Assembly: GCA_900540875.1 (NCBI GenBank)
Contig: UQHT01000005.1
Location: 1 to 64,000, forward strand
Source of the DNA: an uncultured Collinsella sp.
Lineage (GTDB): Bacteria > Actinomycetota > Coriobacteriia > Coriobacteriales > Coriobacteriaceae
Direction: 5' to 3'
DNA: 64,000 nucleotides
Part shown: positions 25,164 to 33,484 of the stretch, one piece after another
Layout: every line of letters begins with the position of its first letter
Position numbering within the stretch: the stretch's first letter is position 1
The notes under the pieces: generated by a model
Database searches by the model: none
What the model was told of the DNA's origin: nothing
Seen by the model: only the letters and a program-made list of their open reading frames with translations
Made by a program: the position numbers and the translations under genes

Positions 25164-26693
25164 ATGAACGAGTCGTATCGCCTGGGCGAGCAATCAATCA
25201 TCGCTCATCTTCAACGACTTGCGAACGGGGCCTCAACCACCGAGCTCGATGTTGCCGCGCTGCCCCCGGAGTTGCGTGCCATCGGTGAGCAACTGCAGAA
25301 AACGCTCGCCATCCTGCAACAAGAACGCGAGCTGCTTGAGCACGGCGCCTATATCGACTCGCTCACCAATCTTGGCAACCGTGGCGGACTCGACCGCCAT
25401 GTCGATCAGCTCTGGCGCAAAGGCACCCCCTTCACCTGCGCCTATATCGATATCGACCGCCTTAAGCATTGCAACGATAAGTTTGGCCACACCGAGGGCA
25501 ATCGCTACATTCTGAGCATCTGCCGCGCACTCACCGAGACAATGGAGCACGATGAGTTGCTGTTCCGTATCGGTGGAGACGAATTTGTACTTATATCCCC
25601 CACGACAGACGAAGCCGAGCTCGAGCAGCGCCTGGAGCGGACGCGTGCCAATCTTATCGAGGCAACATCAGGCGACAAGGCGCCCATGATCGCCAGCTTT
25701 AGCTTTGGCTGCTCGCGCGTCGACCCACTTGCAGGCGATACGCGTCGCCAGATGACAAAGGACGCCGACCGCAAAATGTATCGCTACAAGCTCATGTACC
25801 GTGTGCAACAACCGGAAGAAGGCGATGCGCTGCAACGCCCGATCACCGAACAACCCCCCTGCAACGACCGAGTGTTCCAAGCGATCTCCATGAGCTCCGA
25901 GACACGCTATCCGTTCATCATTAACCTCGACACCGGCGAATCGCAATGGTCGGTTAATGCCGTGCGCGATTTTGACCTACCCTCCCAGCATCCCTACAAC
26001 TCGCTCGATATATGGCTTGCCCGTGTTCACCCCGAGGACCGCGACAACGTACGTGCCGAGCTCGATATGGTGGTAAACGGCACGTGGCACTTCCACTGCA
26101 TGCAGTATCGCGTCATGAATACCGCCGGAAAATACGCGCTTTGCGACTGCACAGGTTACCGCCTGGACGGCACCGATACCGAGCCCAACATGTATGTGGG
26201 CATTGTCACCAACCGAAGCTTGGCAGATACGACCGATTCCGTGACCGGTCTGGGCGATATCCACGCCCTGGTCAACGCCATTGGCGAGATGCGTCGCGTG
26301 GCACGAAACGCGGGCTTAATCGCCATTAAAATCGACGAAATCGCACAGGTCAATGCCCGCTTTGGCTTTGATGCAGGCGACCGCGTTTTGGCAGAAAGCG
26401 CCGCCTGCCTCATGGATTGTTCGCGCGGCAAGGGTCGTCTGTTCCGCTCGACCGGACCGATGTTCGTGGCGCTCTTTGACGAGCTTGATCCCGAAGAGAC
26501 CGACGCGGTTGCAGACGAAATCGAACGGTTCTTGGGATCGCCCGTGCTCCTTGGCTCATTTGAATATCAGCCGCCCCTTCGCGTGGCGACGCTTCATCTG
26601 GATGCCGTCGACCGACAGCCCGTTTCCATTTTGAACGAACTTAATGCGCTGATTAGAGAGGCGCCACAGGTACCGGGCACCAAGCTGGACTAG
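25164..26693 (+). CDS. GGDEF domain protein (diguanylate cyclase candidate)
   Basis: A 509-aa protein with an N-terminal coiled region, a GGDEF domain with intact RIGGDEF (137-141), a PAS-like middle segment and a degenerate second GGDEF-like domain. It has no EAL. It is colinear with and clearly paralogous to the first half of the upstream GGDEF-EAL protein (same LTNLGNRGG, IDIDxLKHCND and MQYRV segments). ATG 25164 follows AAGGAGG. The two genes probably arose by tandem duplication with gain or loss of the EAL part. Confidence 0.88.
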   Translation: MNESYRLGEQSIIAHLQRLANGASTTELDVAALPPELRAIGEQLQKTLAILQQERELLEHGAYIDSLTNLGNRGGLDRHVDQLWRKGTPFTCAYIDIDRLKHCNDKFGHTEGNRYILSICRALTETMEHDELLFRIGGDEFVLISPTTDEAELEQRLERTRANLIEATSGDKAPMIASFSFGCSRVDPLAGDTRRQMTKDADRKMYRYKLMYRVQQPEEGDALQRPITEQPPCNDRVFQAISMSSETRYPFIINLDTGESQWSVNAVRDFDLPSQHPYNSLDIWLARVHPEDRDNVRAELDMVVNGTWHFHCMQYRVMNTAGKYALCDCTGYRLDGTDTEPNMYVGIVTNRSLADTTDSVTGLGDIHALVNAIGEMRRVARNAGLIAIKIDEIAQVNARFGFDAGDRVLAESAACLMDCSRGKGRLFRSTGPMFVALFDELDPEETDAVADEIERFLGSPVLLGSFEYQPPLRVATLHLDAVDRQPVSILNELNALIREAPQVPGTKLD

Positions 26694-26699
26694 CGTTAT

Positions 26700-26740
26700 G
26701 GGGCGCGATGCGAAACACAGCCCGTTTCGCATCGCGCCCC
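26700..26740. terminator. 16-bp perfect hairpin after the GGDEF gene
   Basis: GGGGCGCGATGCGAAA pairs perfectly with TTTCGCATCGCGCCCC around nine bases. There is no U-run, so termination is probable but not certain. Confidence 0.6.
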
Positions 26741-26804
26741 ACGCCATCTGCCCGCTCGTGCGATAATCCTCTGCAGAAGTCACCGATAGCAGAGGGAGTT
26801 AGTG

Positions 26805-27428
26805 ATGAAGGTTCTTTTGGTCAATGGCAGCCCCAAGGCAAACGGCAACACCGCCCGCGCACTCGCCGAGGTCGCCGAGCAGCTCAACGCCGAGGGTATC
26901 GATACCGAGATGTTTCAGCTGGGCGCCAAGCCCATTCGCGACTGCATCGGTTGCGGCCAGTGCGGCAAGCTCGATTGCCGTTGCACCTTTGACGACGATA
27001 TGGTCAACGAGCTGATTGCCGCTGCCGAGCAGGCAGACGGCTTTGTCTTTGGTTCGCCCGTCTACTACGCGCACCCCAGCGGACGTATCCTCTCTGCCCT
27101 CGACCGTGCATTCTATGCCGGCAGCAAGGCCTTTGCGCACAAGCCGGGCGCCGCTGTCGCCGTTGCCCGTCGCGGTGGCACGTCGACCACCTTCGATGTG
27201 CTCAACAAGTACTTCACCATCAACCAGATGCCCGTGGTGGCATCCACCTACTGGAACAACGTCTTTGGCGCCATGCCGGGCGAGGCCGCCCAGGACGCCG
27301 AAGGCCTTGCCACCATGCGAAACATCGGCAAAAACATGGCCTGGCTCCTGCATTGTATTGAAGCAGGACAGGCCGCCGGCATCGAAGCCCCCAAAGCCGA
27401 TCGCGAGCGCACCAACTTTATCAGGTAG
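26805..27428 (+). CDS. NAD(P)H-dependent FMN reductase / iron-sulfur flavodoxin family
   Basis: A 207-aa flavodoxin-fold protein. The FMN-binding loop NGSPKANGNTAR starts at residue 8, and a Cys cluster (CIGCGQCGKLDCRC, around residue 48) matches the compact CxxCxxC motif of iron-sulfur flavoproteins. GSPVYYAHPSG is the second flavin loop. It likely transfers electrons from NAD(P)H to quinones, azo compounds or metals. AGAGGGAG precedes ATG 26805. Confidence 0.85.
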   Translation: MKVLLVNGSPKANGNTARALAEVAEQLNAEGIDTEMFQLGAKPIRDCIGCGQCGKLDCRCTFDDDMVNELIAAAEQADGFVFGSPVYYAHPSGRILSALDRAFYAGSKAFAHKPGAAVAVARRGGTSTTFDVLNKYFTINQMPVVASTYWNNVFGAMPGEAAQDAEGLATMRNIGKNMAWLLHCIEAGQAAGIEAPKADRERTNFIR

Positions 27429-27439
27429 AACGGCGGAAC

Positions 27440-27781
27440 ATGAATATCCAGATTTTTGGCACCAAAAAGTCCTTCGATACCAAGAAAGCACAGCGCTTCT
27501 TCAAAGAGCGTCGCATTAAGGTGCAGTTTATTGACCTTAAGGAAAAGGAGATGAGCAAGGGCGAGCTCACGAGCGTGATGCAGGCGGTCGGCGGCATCGA
27601 CAAGCTGCTCAACCCCAAAGCCAAGGACGAGGAGACGCTCGCGCTCATCCAGCACCTCACCCCTAGTCAGCGCTTCGACAAGTTGCTCGAAAACCAGCAG
27701 GTTCTAGCCGAGCCCATCGTGCGCAACGGCAAAAAGGCCACCGTCGGTTATTGCCCCGATGTATGGGGAGCCTGGGAGTAG
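27440..27781 (+). CDS. ArsC/Spx-family protein lacking the catalytic cysteine
   Basis: A 113-aa protein of the YffB/ArsC-like thioredoxin-fold group, with the typical IVRNGKKATVG C-terminal motif. Relatives carry a redox Cys in the first loop; here the loop reads GTKKSFDTKKA with Ser (TCC, one base from TGC). Arsenate reductase activity is therefore unlikely, and an adaptor role like Spx is possible. It starts 11 bases after the flavodoxin gene stop, so the two are likely co-transcribed. Confidence 0.8.
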   Translation: MNIQIFGTKKSFDTKKAQRFFKERRIKVQFIDLKEKEMSKGELTSVMQAVGGIDKLLNPKAKDEETLALIQHLTPSQRFDKLLENQQVLAEPIVRNGKKATVGYCPDVWGAWE

Positions 27782-27867
27782 CCTGTGTTATTTGCCGGCG
27801 CATGGGTATAAGAGCAGGCGTTTGGCATAAGATTCAACTGTAAGCCATGTCTAACAAAGGAGGGCAC

Positions 27868-28998
27868 ATGCCCAACAAACCCGTGAAGATCATCATGCTT
27901 ACCGGATACCTCGGTGCCGGCAAGACCACGCTGCTCAACCACATCCTCGCTAACGACGGCGGCATCCGCGCCGCCGTGATCGTCAACGATATCGGCGAGA
28001 TCAATGTGGACGCCAGTCTCATCGCCGACGGCGGCCTTTCCGAGACCGATGACCTCATCCCGCTCACCAACGGCTGCATCTGCTGCACGCTTTCGGATGA
28101 CCTGGCCAACCAGCTGCAGGGCATCGCAGATTCGGGCAACTTCGACTACATCATCATCGAGGCATCGGGCATTTGCGAGCCCATCCCCATCGCCTACACC
28201 ATCTCGAGCTTCTGCGACGAGGCCAAGGTGGGCGGCGAGCCCAAGCTCGCGCTCGACAACATCGTGGCCGTAGTCGACTGCGCCCGCATGTACGACGAGT
28301 TCAACGGCGGCCGCGACCTGCTGGCCGAGGATATCGACGAGGACGACATCGAGAGTCTGCTCATCCAGCAGATTGAATTCTGCTCCACGCTGATCCTCAA
28401 CAAGACCGATACCGTGACGCCCGAGCAGATCGCCGAGCTCAAGGCCATCGTGCGCAGCCTGCAGAAGGACGCCGTGATCGTCGAAGCCCAAAACGGCGAG
28501 GTCCCCATGGAGGAGCTGCTCGACACCGACCGCTTCGACTTTATGCGCGCCTACAACTCCGCCGCTTGGATCGAGGCCATGGAGCATCCCGAGGAGCACG
28601 ACGACCCCGAGGTGCTCGAGTACGACATCGAGACCTTTGTGTACTCGCGCCGCAAGCCGTTTGACCTGCAGAAGTTCACCGATTTTGTTGAGCAAGAGTG
28701 GCCCGACGAGGTCATCCGCGTCAAGGGTCCGCTGTGGCAGACCGGCGATCCGGACATGTGCTACATGTTTGAGCAGGCCGGCCACCAGATGCGCCTGATG
28801 GAGAACGGCCTGTTTGTCGACTCGGCACCCGAGGGTGAAAAGCAGAAGATCATCGACGAGAACCCCGAGATCATGCAGATTTGGGACGACGAGACGGGCG
28901 ACCGCATGACGAGCCTGTGCATCATCGGCCGTCACATGGACAAGGATGCGCTCATCGCCTCCCTCGATGCCTGTCTGACTGACTGGCACCGCGCCTAG
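27868..28998 (+). CDS. CobW/COG0523 family metal-handling GTPase
   Basis: A 376-aa G3E GTPase. Walker A is GYLGAGKTT (residues 12-20), the metal-binding CxCC motif is GCICC near residue 70, NKTD is the G4 motif, and the CobW C-terminal domain follows residue ~245. These proteins insert or store zinc or cobalt. ATG 27868 follows AAGGAGG. No Zur-like box could be identified. It is a single gene ending at a strong terminator. Confidence 0.9.
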   Translation: MPNKPVKIIMLTGYLGAGKTTLLNHILANDGGIRAAVIVNDIGEINVDASLIADGGLSETDDLIPLTNGCICCTLSDDLANQLQGIADSGNFDYIIIEASGICEPIPIAYTISSFCDEAKVGGEPKLALDNIVAVVDCARMYDEFNGGRDLLAEDIDEDDIESLLIQQIEFCSTLILNKTDTVTPEQIAELKAIVRSLQKDAVIVEAQNGEVPMEELLDTDRFDFMRAYNSAAWIEAMEHPEEHDDPEVLEYDIETFVYSRRKPFDLQKFTDFVEQEWPDEVIRVKGPLWQTGDPDMCYMFEQAGHQMRLMENGLFVDSAPEGEKQKIIDENPEIMQIWDDETGDRMTSLCIIGRHMDKDALIASLDACLTDWHRA

Positions 28999-29038
28999 GT
29001 TTATCCAAGCGGGCATTTTTCCGCCTACGTAACCGCCA

Positions 29039-29072
29039 AACCACCACGAAGGTGCCCTTCGTGGTGGTTTTT
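29039..29072 (+). terminator. Terminator of the CobW-family gene
   Basis: CCACCACGAAGG pairs with CCTTCGTGGTGG around TGC, followed by TTTTT. Confidence 0.92.
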
Positions 29073-29093
29073 CGTTCTGAGCCAAGGAGATTC

Positions 29094-29693
29094 ATGTTCA
29101 ATATCGTGCTGTATGCACCCGAGATTCCGGCCAATACGGGCAATATCGGCCGTACCTGCGTGGTCACCGGCGCCCGCCTGCATCTGGTGGAGCCGCTGGG
29201 CTTTTCGCTCGATGACAAGACGGTACGTCGCGCCGGTCTGGGCTATTGGCAAAACCTGGACGTGACGACCTATGCCGGCTGGGAGGATTTCCTTGCGCGC
29301 AACGACCTCTCCCCTGCCGACGAACGCCTGCATCTGCTGACCAAAAAGGCGCGCCGCACCTATGCGCAGAGTGCCTACCGCGATGGCGACTACTTGGTCT
29401 TTGGCAGCGAGAGCTCGGGCATTCCCGAGCCACTGCTTGCCGCGGCGCCCGAGCGCTGCGAGCGCATCCCGATGCTGCGCGATTGCGATTCGCTTGACAA
29501 CGCCGAGGCCTGGGAAGCCCACGAGGAATCGCTCGGACATACCGAGGACAGCCACAAGGCCATCCTTCAACAGGATATCTGCGGCAACTTCGTCAATCCG
29601 GACGACTACCGCATCAGCGCCCTCAACCTCTCCAACAGCGCCGCCATCGTCCTCTACGAAGCCCTGCGCCAAACAGGCTTTCCGGGAATGTGA
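29094..29693 (+). CDS. trmL: tRNA (cytidine/uridine-34-2'-O)-methyltransferase
   Basis: A 199-aa SPOUT methyltransferase. The N-terminal IPANTGNIGRTC, the central VFGSESSGIPEPLL and the C-terminal LNLSNSAAIVLYEAL are the three TrmL signatures. It modifies the wobble ribose of tRNA-Leu. It is about 40 residues longer than E. coli TrmL owing to an insertion in the middle. ATG 29094 follows AAGGAGA. The last two codons and stop (ATG TGA at 29688-29693) lie inside a family A palindromic repeat. Confidence 0.9.
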   Translation: MFNIVLYAPEIPANTGNIGRTCVVTGARLHLVEPLGFSLDDKTVRRAGLGYWQNLDVTTYAGWEDFLARNDLSPADERLHLLTKKARRTYAQSAYRDGDYLVFGSESSGIPEPLLAAAPERCERIPMLRDCDSLDNAEAWEAHEESLGHTEDSHKAILQQDICGNFVNPDDYRISALNLSNSAAIVLYEALRQTGFPGM

Positions 29694-29719
29694 CAATGGA
29701 ATTGTCCCTTTGTCACATT
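29687..29719. repeat. Palindromic repeat family A, copy 1
   Basis: AATGTGACAA..GG and CC.TTTGTCACATT form an imperfect hairpin. It overlaps the trmL stop codon. Confidence 0.8.
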
Positions 29720-29787
29720 CAAGCACCATGTCGATGACACACACCTAATTGATGCACCAAATAACGAGCCGTCGCTTTTAATCAGAA

Positions 29788-29811
29788 TTAACTAGAATAA
29801 AATGGAGTTAA
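29788..29811. promoter_or_regulatory. TTAACT-N12-AGTTAA dyad before the first ATPase gene
   Basis: A perfect 6-bp inverted repeat ends 25 bases before GTG 29836, in the promoter-proximal AT-rich stretch. Confidence 0.35.
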
Positions 29812-29835
29812 ACGGCGATGTGAAAGGAGAGCCTT

Positions 29836-30936
29836 GTGGAATATCTCGAGAACCCGTTTACCCCCAGTTTTGGTGAGGTTCCTGCCCATCTCGCCGGCAG
29901 ACAACAGATTATTCGGGATTTGGACCGTGCCTTCTTGAGCCAGCGTAGACGCCCGGAATTGACCTCGATCTTCTCAGGCGCGCGTGGAACCGGTAAAACC
30001 GCTCTCATGTCGTCGCTCGCGACAAGGGCGGAATCCCACGGCTGGATAGCAGTAAAGACGACCGCGCTCTCGGGAATGCTTGAGGAAATCGAGTTCGGGG
30101 CGAAACGTGCTGCTGGCCATCTCATCGACCCATCTAACAACTTCGAAGTCACCGGTCTCGGAATTGCGCCGCTCGGCAGTATCGAGGTCAATCGCATTCA
30201 CGATGCCTCAACCTGGCGTTATCGCATGAGCGACATCATCGACCAGCTCAACGAGGCGGGCACCGGGCTGCTCGTCACGGTTGACGAGGTCGATCCGACG
30301 CTCGACGAGATGATCCAGCTCGCGGCCACGTATCAGCACTTTGTGACCGATGGGAAACGCGTCGCCCTGCTCATGGCGGGACTTCCCAACAACGTCTCGA
30401 CGTTGCTGAACCACAAGACGGTCTCGTTCCTTCGCCGCGCCCAACAATATCATCTGGGGCGTATCGCCGACTACGACGTGCGCGAGGCCTTGATCCGAAC
30501 GATCCAGGAAAACGACCGTCTGGCGGATGCCGAGGGAATCGATAAGGCCGTTCGCTCGATTTCGGGCTTTCCTTTCCTTTTGCAGCTTGTGGGTTACCGC
30601 GCCTGGGATCTCACGAGCAACTCGAGGGAAATATCATCTCGCGACTTTGACCGGGGAATCAAAATCGCACGCGATGAAATGGACGACAGAATCCTCGCAG
30701 CGACCTATCGGGAACTCACTGCGGAGGACAAGCGATTTCTCATCGCCATGCTCGATGACGAGGAAGAGTCCACCACCGCTGACCTTGTCGAGCGCCTTAA
30801 GCGTTCGCCGCAACAGGTCTCCCGCTACCGACGCCGCATGATAGACGCCGGCATCATTGGAGAACGCGGGCGCGGAATCGTCGCTTTTGAATTACCGTTC
30901 TTCCGCGACTATCTCGCCGCTCAATGCGTGAAATAG
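29836..30936 (+). CDS. AAA-type ATPase with C-terminal winged helix, copy 1
   Basis: A 366-aa ORC/STAND-like P-loop ATPase. Walker A GARGTGKT (48-55), Walker B LLVTVDEVD (145-153), a sensor-like LMAGLP and a conserved SFLRRAQQ segment are seen. The last ~70 residues look like a winged helix (TTADLVERLKRSPQQVSRYRRR). GTG 29836 has AAAGGAGA upstream. Homology to the ATPase at 33485-34603 is clear, including AGLP..V.FLRRAQQ and MVQLVGY/LLQLVGY. It has no partner gene of its own and is convergent with the UvrA-like gene. The cellular role is unknown; DNA binding or signalling is inferred from the domain pair. Confidence 0.85.
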   Translation: MEYLENPFTPSFGEVPAHLAGRQQIIRDLDRAFLSQRRRPELTSIFSGARGTGKTALMSSLATRAESHGWIAVKTTALSGMLEEIEFGAKRAAGHLIDPSNNFEVTGLGIAPLGSIEVNRIHDASTWRYRMSDIIDQLNEAGTGLLVTVDEVDPTLDEMIQLAATYQHFVTDGKRVALLMAGLPNNVSTLLNHKTVSFLRRAQQYHLGRIADYDVREALIRTIQENDRLADAEGIDKAVRSISGFPFLLQLVGYRAWDLTSNSREISSRDFDRGIKIARDEMDDRILAATYRELTAEDKRFLIAMLDDEEESTTADLVERLKRSPQQVSRYRRRMIDAGIIGERGRGIVAFELPFFRDYLAAQCVK

Positions 30937-30943
30937 GCATCGG

Positions 30944-30974
30944 ATGTGACAAAGGGACTGTCCCTTTGTCACAT
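30944..30974. repeat. Palindromic repeat family A, copy 2
   Basis: A perfect 31-bp odd palindrome: 15-bp arms ATGTGACAAAGGGAC / GTCCCTTTGTCACAT around one T. It lies between the convergent ATPase 1 and UvrA-like stops (8 and 4 bases away) and could terminate both. Confidence 0.9.
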
Positions 30975-30978
30975 TCTG

Positions 30979-33459
30979 CTAGAGGTAATGGCCAGTGATG
31001 CTTGCGGAGCAGGCAGCGATGTCGCCCGGCGTACCGGTGCAGACGATTTGCCCGCCCGCGTCGCCGCCACCCGGGCCCATGTCGATCACGTAATCGGCGT
31101 TACGGATAAGGTCGAGGTCGTGCTCGATCACGATAACCGTGGCGCCCTTGGCAACAAGGCCATCAAACACACTCAGCAACACCTGAACATCGAGCGGATG
31201 CAGGCCAATCGTGGGCTCGTCGAATACGAATACGGCATCGTCCTGCACGCGGCCCATCTCGCTCGCAAGCTTAAGGCGCTGCGCCTCGCCGCCCGAAAGC
31301 GCCGGCGTGGGCTCACCAAGCGTGAGATAACCCAAGCCCAGGTCGTGCAAGGTCTGTAAACGCACCTGAACCTTCTTGAGTCCGACGGTCGCGTCGAGGG
31401 CCTCATCCACGCTCATATCCATGAGCTGCGGCAACGTAAGCAGGCTGCCGTCCTTGCCCTCGCGATGAATATGCGAGGCCGCGTCTGCATAACGCGAGCC
31501 GTGGCATGCAGGGCAGACGATCTCGACATCGGGCAAAAACTGCACGTCGAGCGATATCGAGCCCGTGCCATCGCACGTAGGGCAGCGCAAAGCGCCAGTG
31601 TTGTAGCTAAAGGCACCCGCTTTATATCCTGCCGCCTTGGCCTCGGGCGTACGGGCGAAGGCGCGGCGCAGCTCATCATGGATGTCGGCATAGGTCGCTA
31701 CCGTCGAGCGTACGTTGGCGCCGATGGGCGTGGCGTCAATCAGGTTGGCGCGCGCGATGCCCTCGGCATCGACCCAACGCACGTGCCTGGGCAGGCGCTC
31801 GCCAGCTGCCTGCGCCTTGAGTGCCGGGATGAGCGTCTCGAGCACCAGCGTCGTTTTGCCCGAGCCCGAAACACCCGTCACCGTGACAAGGCGACCGCGT
31901 GGGATATCGACTTCGAGCGGTTTAACGGTATGGATGGCATCGGTCGCCATCCGGATATGACCTTGGTCGAACAGTTCGTCGTCAGTCACCTGCGGGCGCA
32001 GACGCTTGGGGTCCGAGCGCAAGAACGGCGCGATGCGGCTGCCCTGCGATTGTTCGACCTCGTCTACCGTACCGGCGGCGATTACATGGCCGCCGCCTGC
32101 TCCCGCAACGGGGCCCATCTCGACCAGATAGTCGGCTTCCGCCAGCACGCGTGTATCGTGGTCAACGACAACCACGGTGTTGCCGTCATCCACCAGATCG
32201 CGCATCACGCCTACCAGGCCGTCGACATTGGCAGGATGCAAGCCAATCGAGGGCTCGTCCAGCACATACAGCACGCCCGTCGATCGGTTACGCACCACGC
32301 GGGCGAGCTGCACGCGCTGACGCTCGCCCGTGGAGAGCGTGGCACCGGCGCGGTCGAGTGAAAGGTAATCGAGGCCCAGATCGACCAGTCGACGGGCCGT
32401 GCTCAAAAACGAATCGCAGATATCCGTCGCCATGGGCTGCATCTCAGCCGGCAAGGATGCGGGCACCCCGCGCACCCACTCAATCGCCTCACCCAGCGTC
32501 ATAGCCGCGGCCTGCGCCAGATTGATACCGCGCACCTGGGGATGGCGTGCGGCCTCGGAGAGACGCGTGCCGCCACAGTCACGGCATGGCCCCTCGCGCA
32601 AAAAGCGCGCCACGCGCTTGAGGCCCTTGTCGTCCTTAACCTTGGCGAGCGCATTCTCGACGGTATAGACAGCGTTGTAATAGGTAAAATCGAGCGGCGT
32701 GGCGCCCTCGCCGTTTTTGGGAACGTAGAGAATGTGCTTTTTAACCGCCGGACCGTGGAACACGATGTCGCGCTCTTGAGGCGTGAGCTGGTTAAACGGC
32801 ACGTCGGTGCGCACGCCCATCTCGCCGGCTACCTGCTTCATCAGATCCCACATGAGCGTACCCCAGGGAAGCACCGCGCCTTCGTTGATGGTCTTTGACT
32901 CGTCGGGCACCAGGCTCGCTTCGTCCACCTCGCGCATGACACCGGTGCCGCCGCAGGTAGGGCACGCACCGCCGCTGTTAAAGGCAAGGTCCTCGGCACT
33001 CGGCGCGTAGAACTCGCGGCCGCATGCGGGGCACGTGAGCGACAGGCCCGCAGCCACGTTAAGGCTCGGCTCCACACGCGCCCCGCAATGTGGGCACACG
33101 TGATGGGCACAGCGGCTAAAGAGCAAACGCAGACTGTTGTTGAGCTCGGTCATGGTACCAAAGGTCGAGCGCACGCCTGGCACACTGGGACGCTGATGCA
33201 ACGCGAGTGCCGCCGGTACGTGCAATACCTCGTCCACCTGGGCGTGCTCGGCCTGCGTCAGGCGACGTCGAGTATAGGTGCTGAGCGCCTCCAGGTAACG
33301 GCGCGAGCCCTCGGCATAAAGAACTCCCAGCGCCAGCGAGCTCTTGCCCGAGCCCGACACGCCGGCAATGCCCACGAGCCTCCCCAGCGGAATATCGATA
33401 TCGATGTCCTTGAGATTGTGGACACGTGCACCGCGCACCTCGATAGCCTGCGGGCTCAT
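30979..33459 (-). CDS. UvrA-like ABC ATPase lacking the UvrB-binding domain
   Basis: An 826-aa double ABC protein. The first Walker A GVSGSGKSS is near residue 34, then zinc-finger Cys pairs (CPHCG, CPACG, CPTCGG), a first signature region LSTGERQRV, a second Walker A GVSGSGKTT, a second zinc module (CPTCDG, CPACHG) and the signature LSGGEAQRLK. Compared with UvrA (~940 aa), the ~110-residue segment after STFGTMTE is replaced by a short zinc-ribbon linker. That segment is the UvrB-interaction region. It thus resembles class II UvrA/DrrC-type proteins rather than the repair UvrA. ATG 33459 is preferred (MSPQAIEVRGARV start); ATG 33492, overlapping the ATPase stop, is possible. Confidence 0.88.
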   Translation of the reverse strand: MSPQAIEVRGARVHNLKDIDIDIPLGRLVGIAGVSGSGKSSLALGVLYAEGSRRYLEALSTYTRRRLTQAEHAQVDEVLHVPAALALHQRPSVPGVRSTFGTMTELNNSLRLLFSRCAHHVCPHCGARVEPSLNVAAGLSLTCPACGREFYAPSAEDLAFNSGGACPTCGGTGVMREVDEASLVPDESKTINEGAVLPWGTLMWDLMKQVAGEMGVRTDVPFNQLTPQERDIVFHGPAVKKHILYVPKNGEGATPLDFTYYNAVYTVENALAKVKDDKGLKRVARFLREGPCRDCGGTRLSEAARHPQVRGINLAQAAAMTLGEAIEWVRGVPASLPAEMQPMATDICDSFLSTARRLVDLGLDYLSLDRAGATLSTGERQRVQLARVVRNRSTGVLYVLDEPSIGLHPANVDGLVGVMRDLVDDGNTVVVVDHDTRVLAEADYLVEMGPVAGAGGGHVIAAGTVDEVEQSQGSRIAPFLRSDPKRLRPQVTDDELFDQGHIRMATDAIHTVKPLEVDIPRGRLVTVTGVSGSGKTTLVLETLIPALKAQAAGERLPRHVRWVDAEGIARANLIDATPIGANVRSTVATYADIHDELRRAFARTPEAKAAGYKAGAFSYNTGALRCPTCDGTGSISLDVQFLPDVEIVCPACHGSRYADAASHIHREGKDGSLLTLPQLMDMSVDEALDATVGLKKVQVRLQTLHDLGLGYLTLGEPTPALSGGEAQRLKLASEMGRVQDDAVFVFDEPTIGLHPLDVQVLLSVFDGLVAKGATVIVIEHDLDLIRNADYVIDMGPGGGDAGGQIVCTGTPGDIAACSASITGHYL

Positions 33460-33484
33460 CTTCTGTTCCGTCACCTTTATCACC

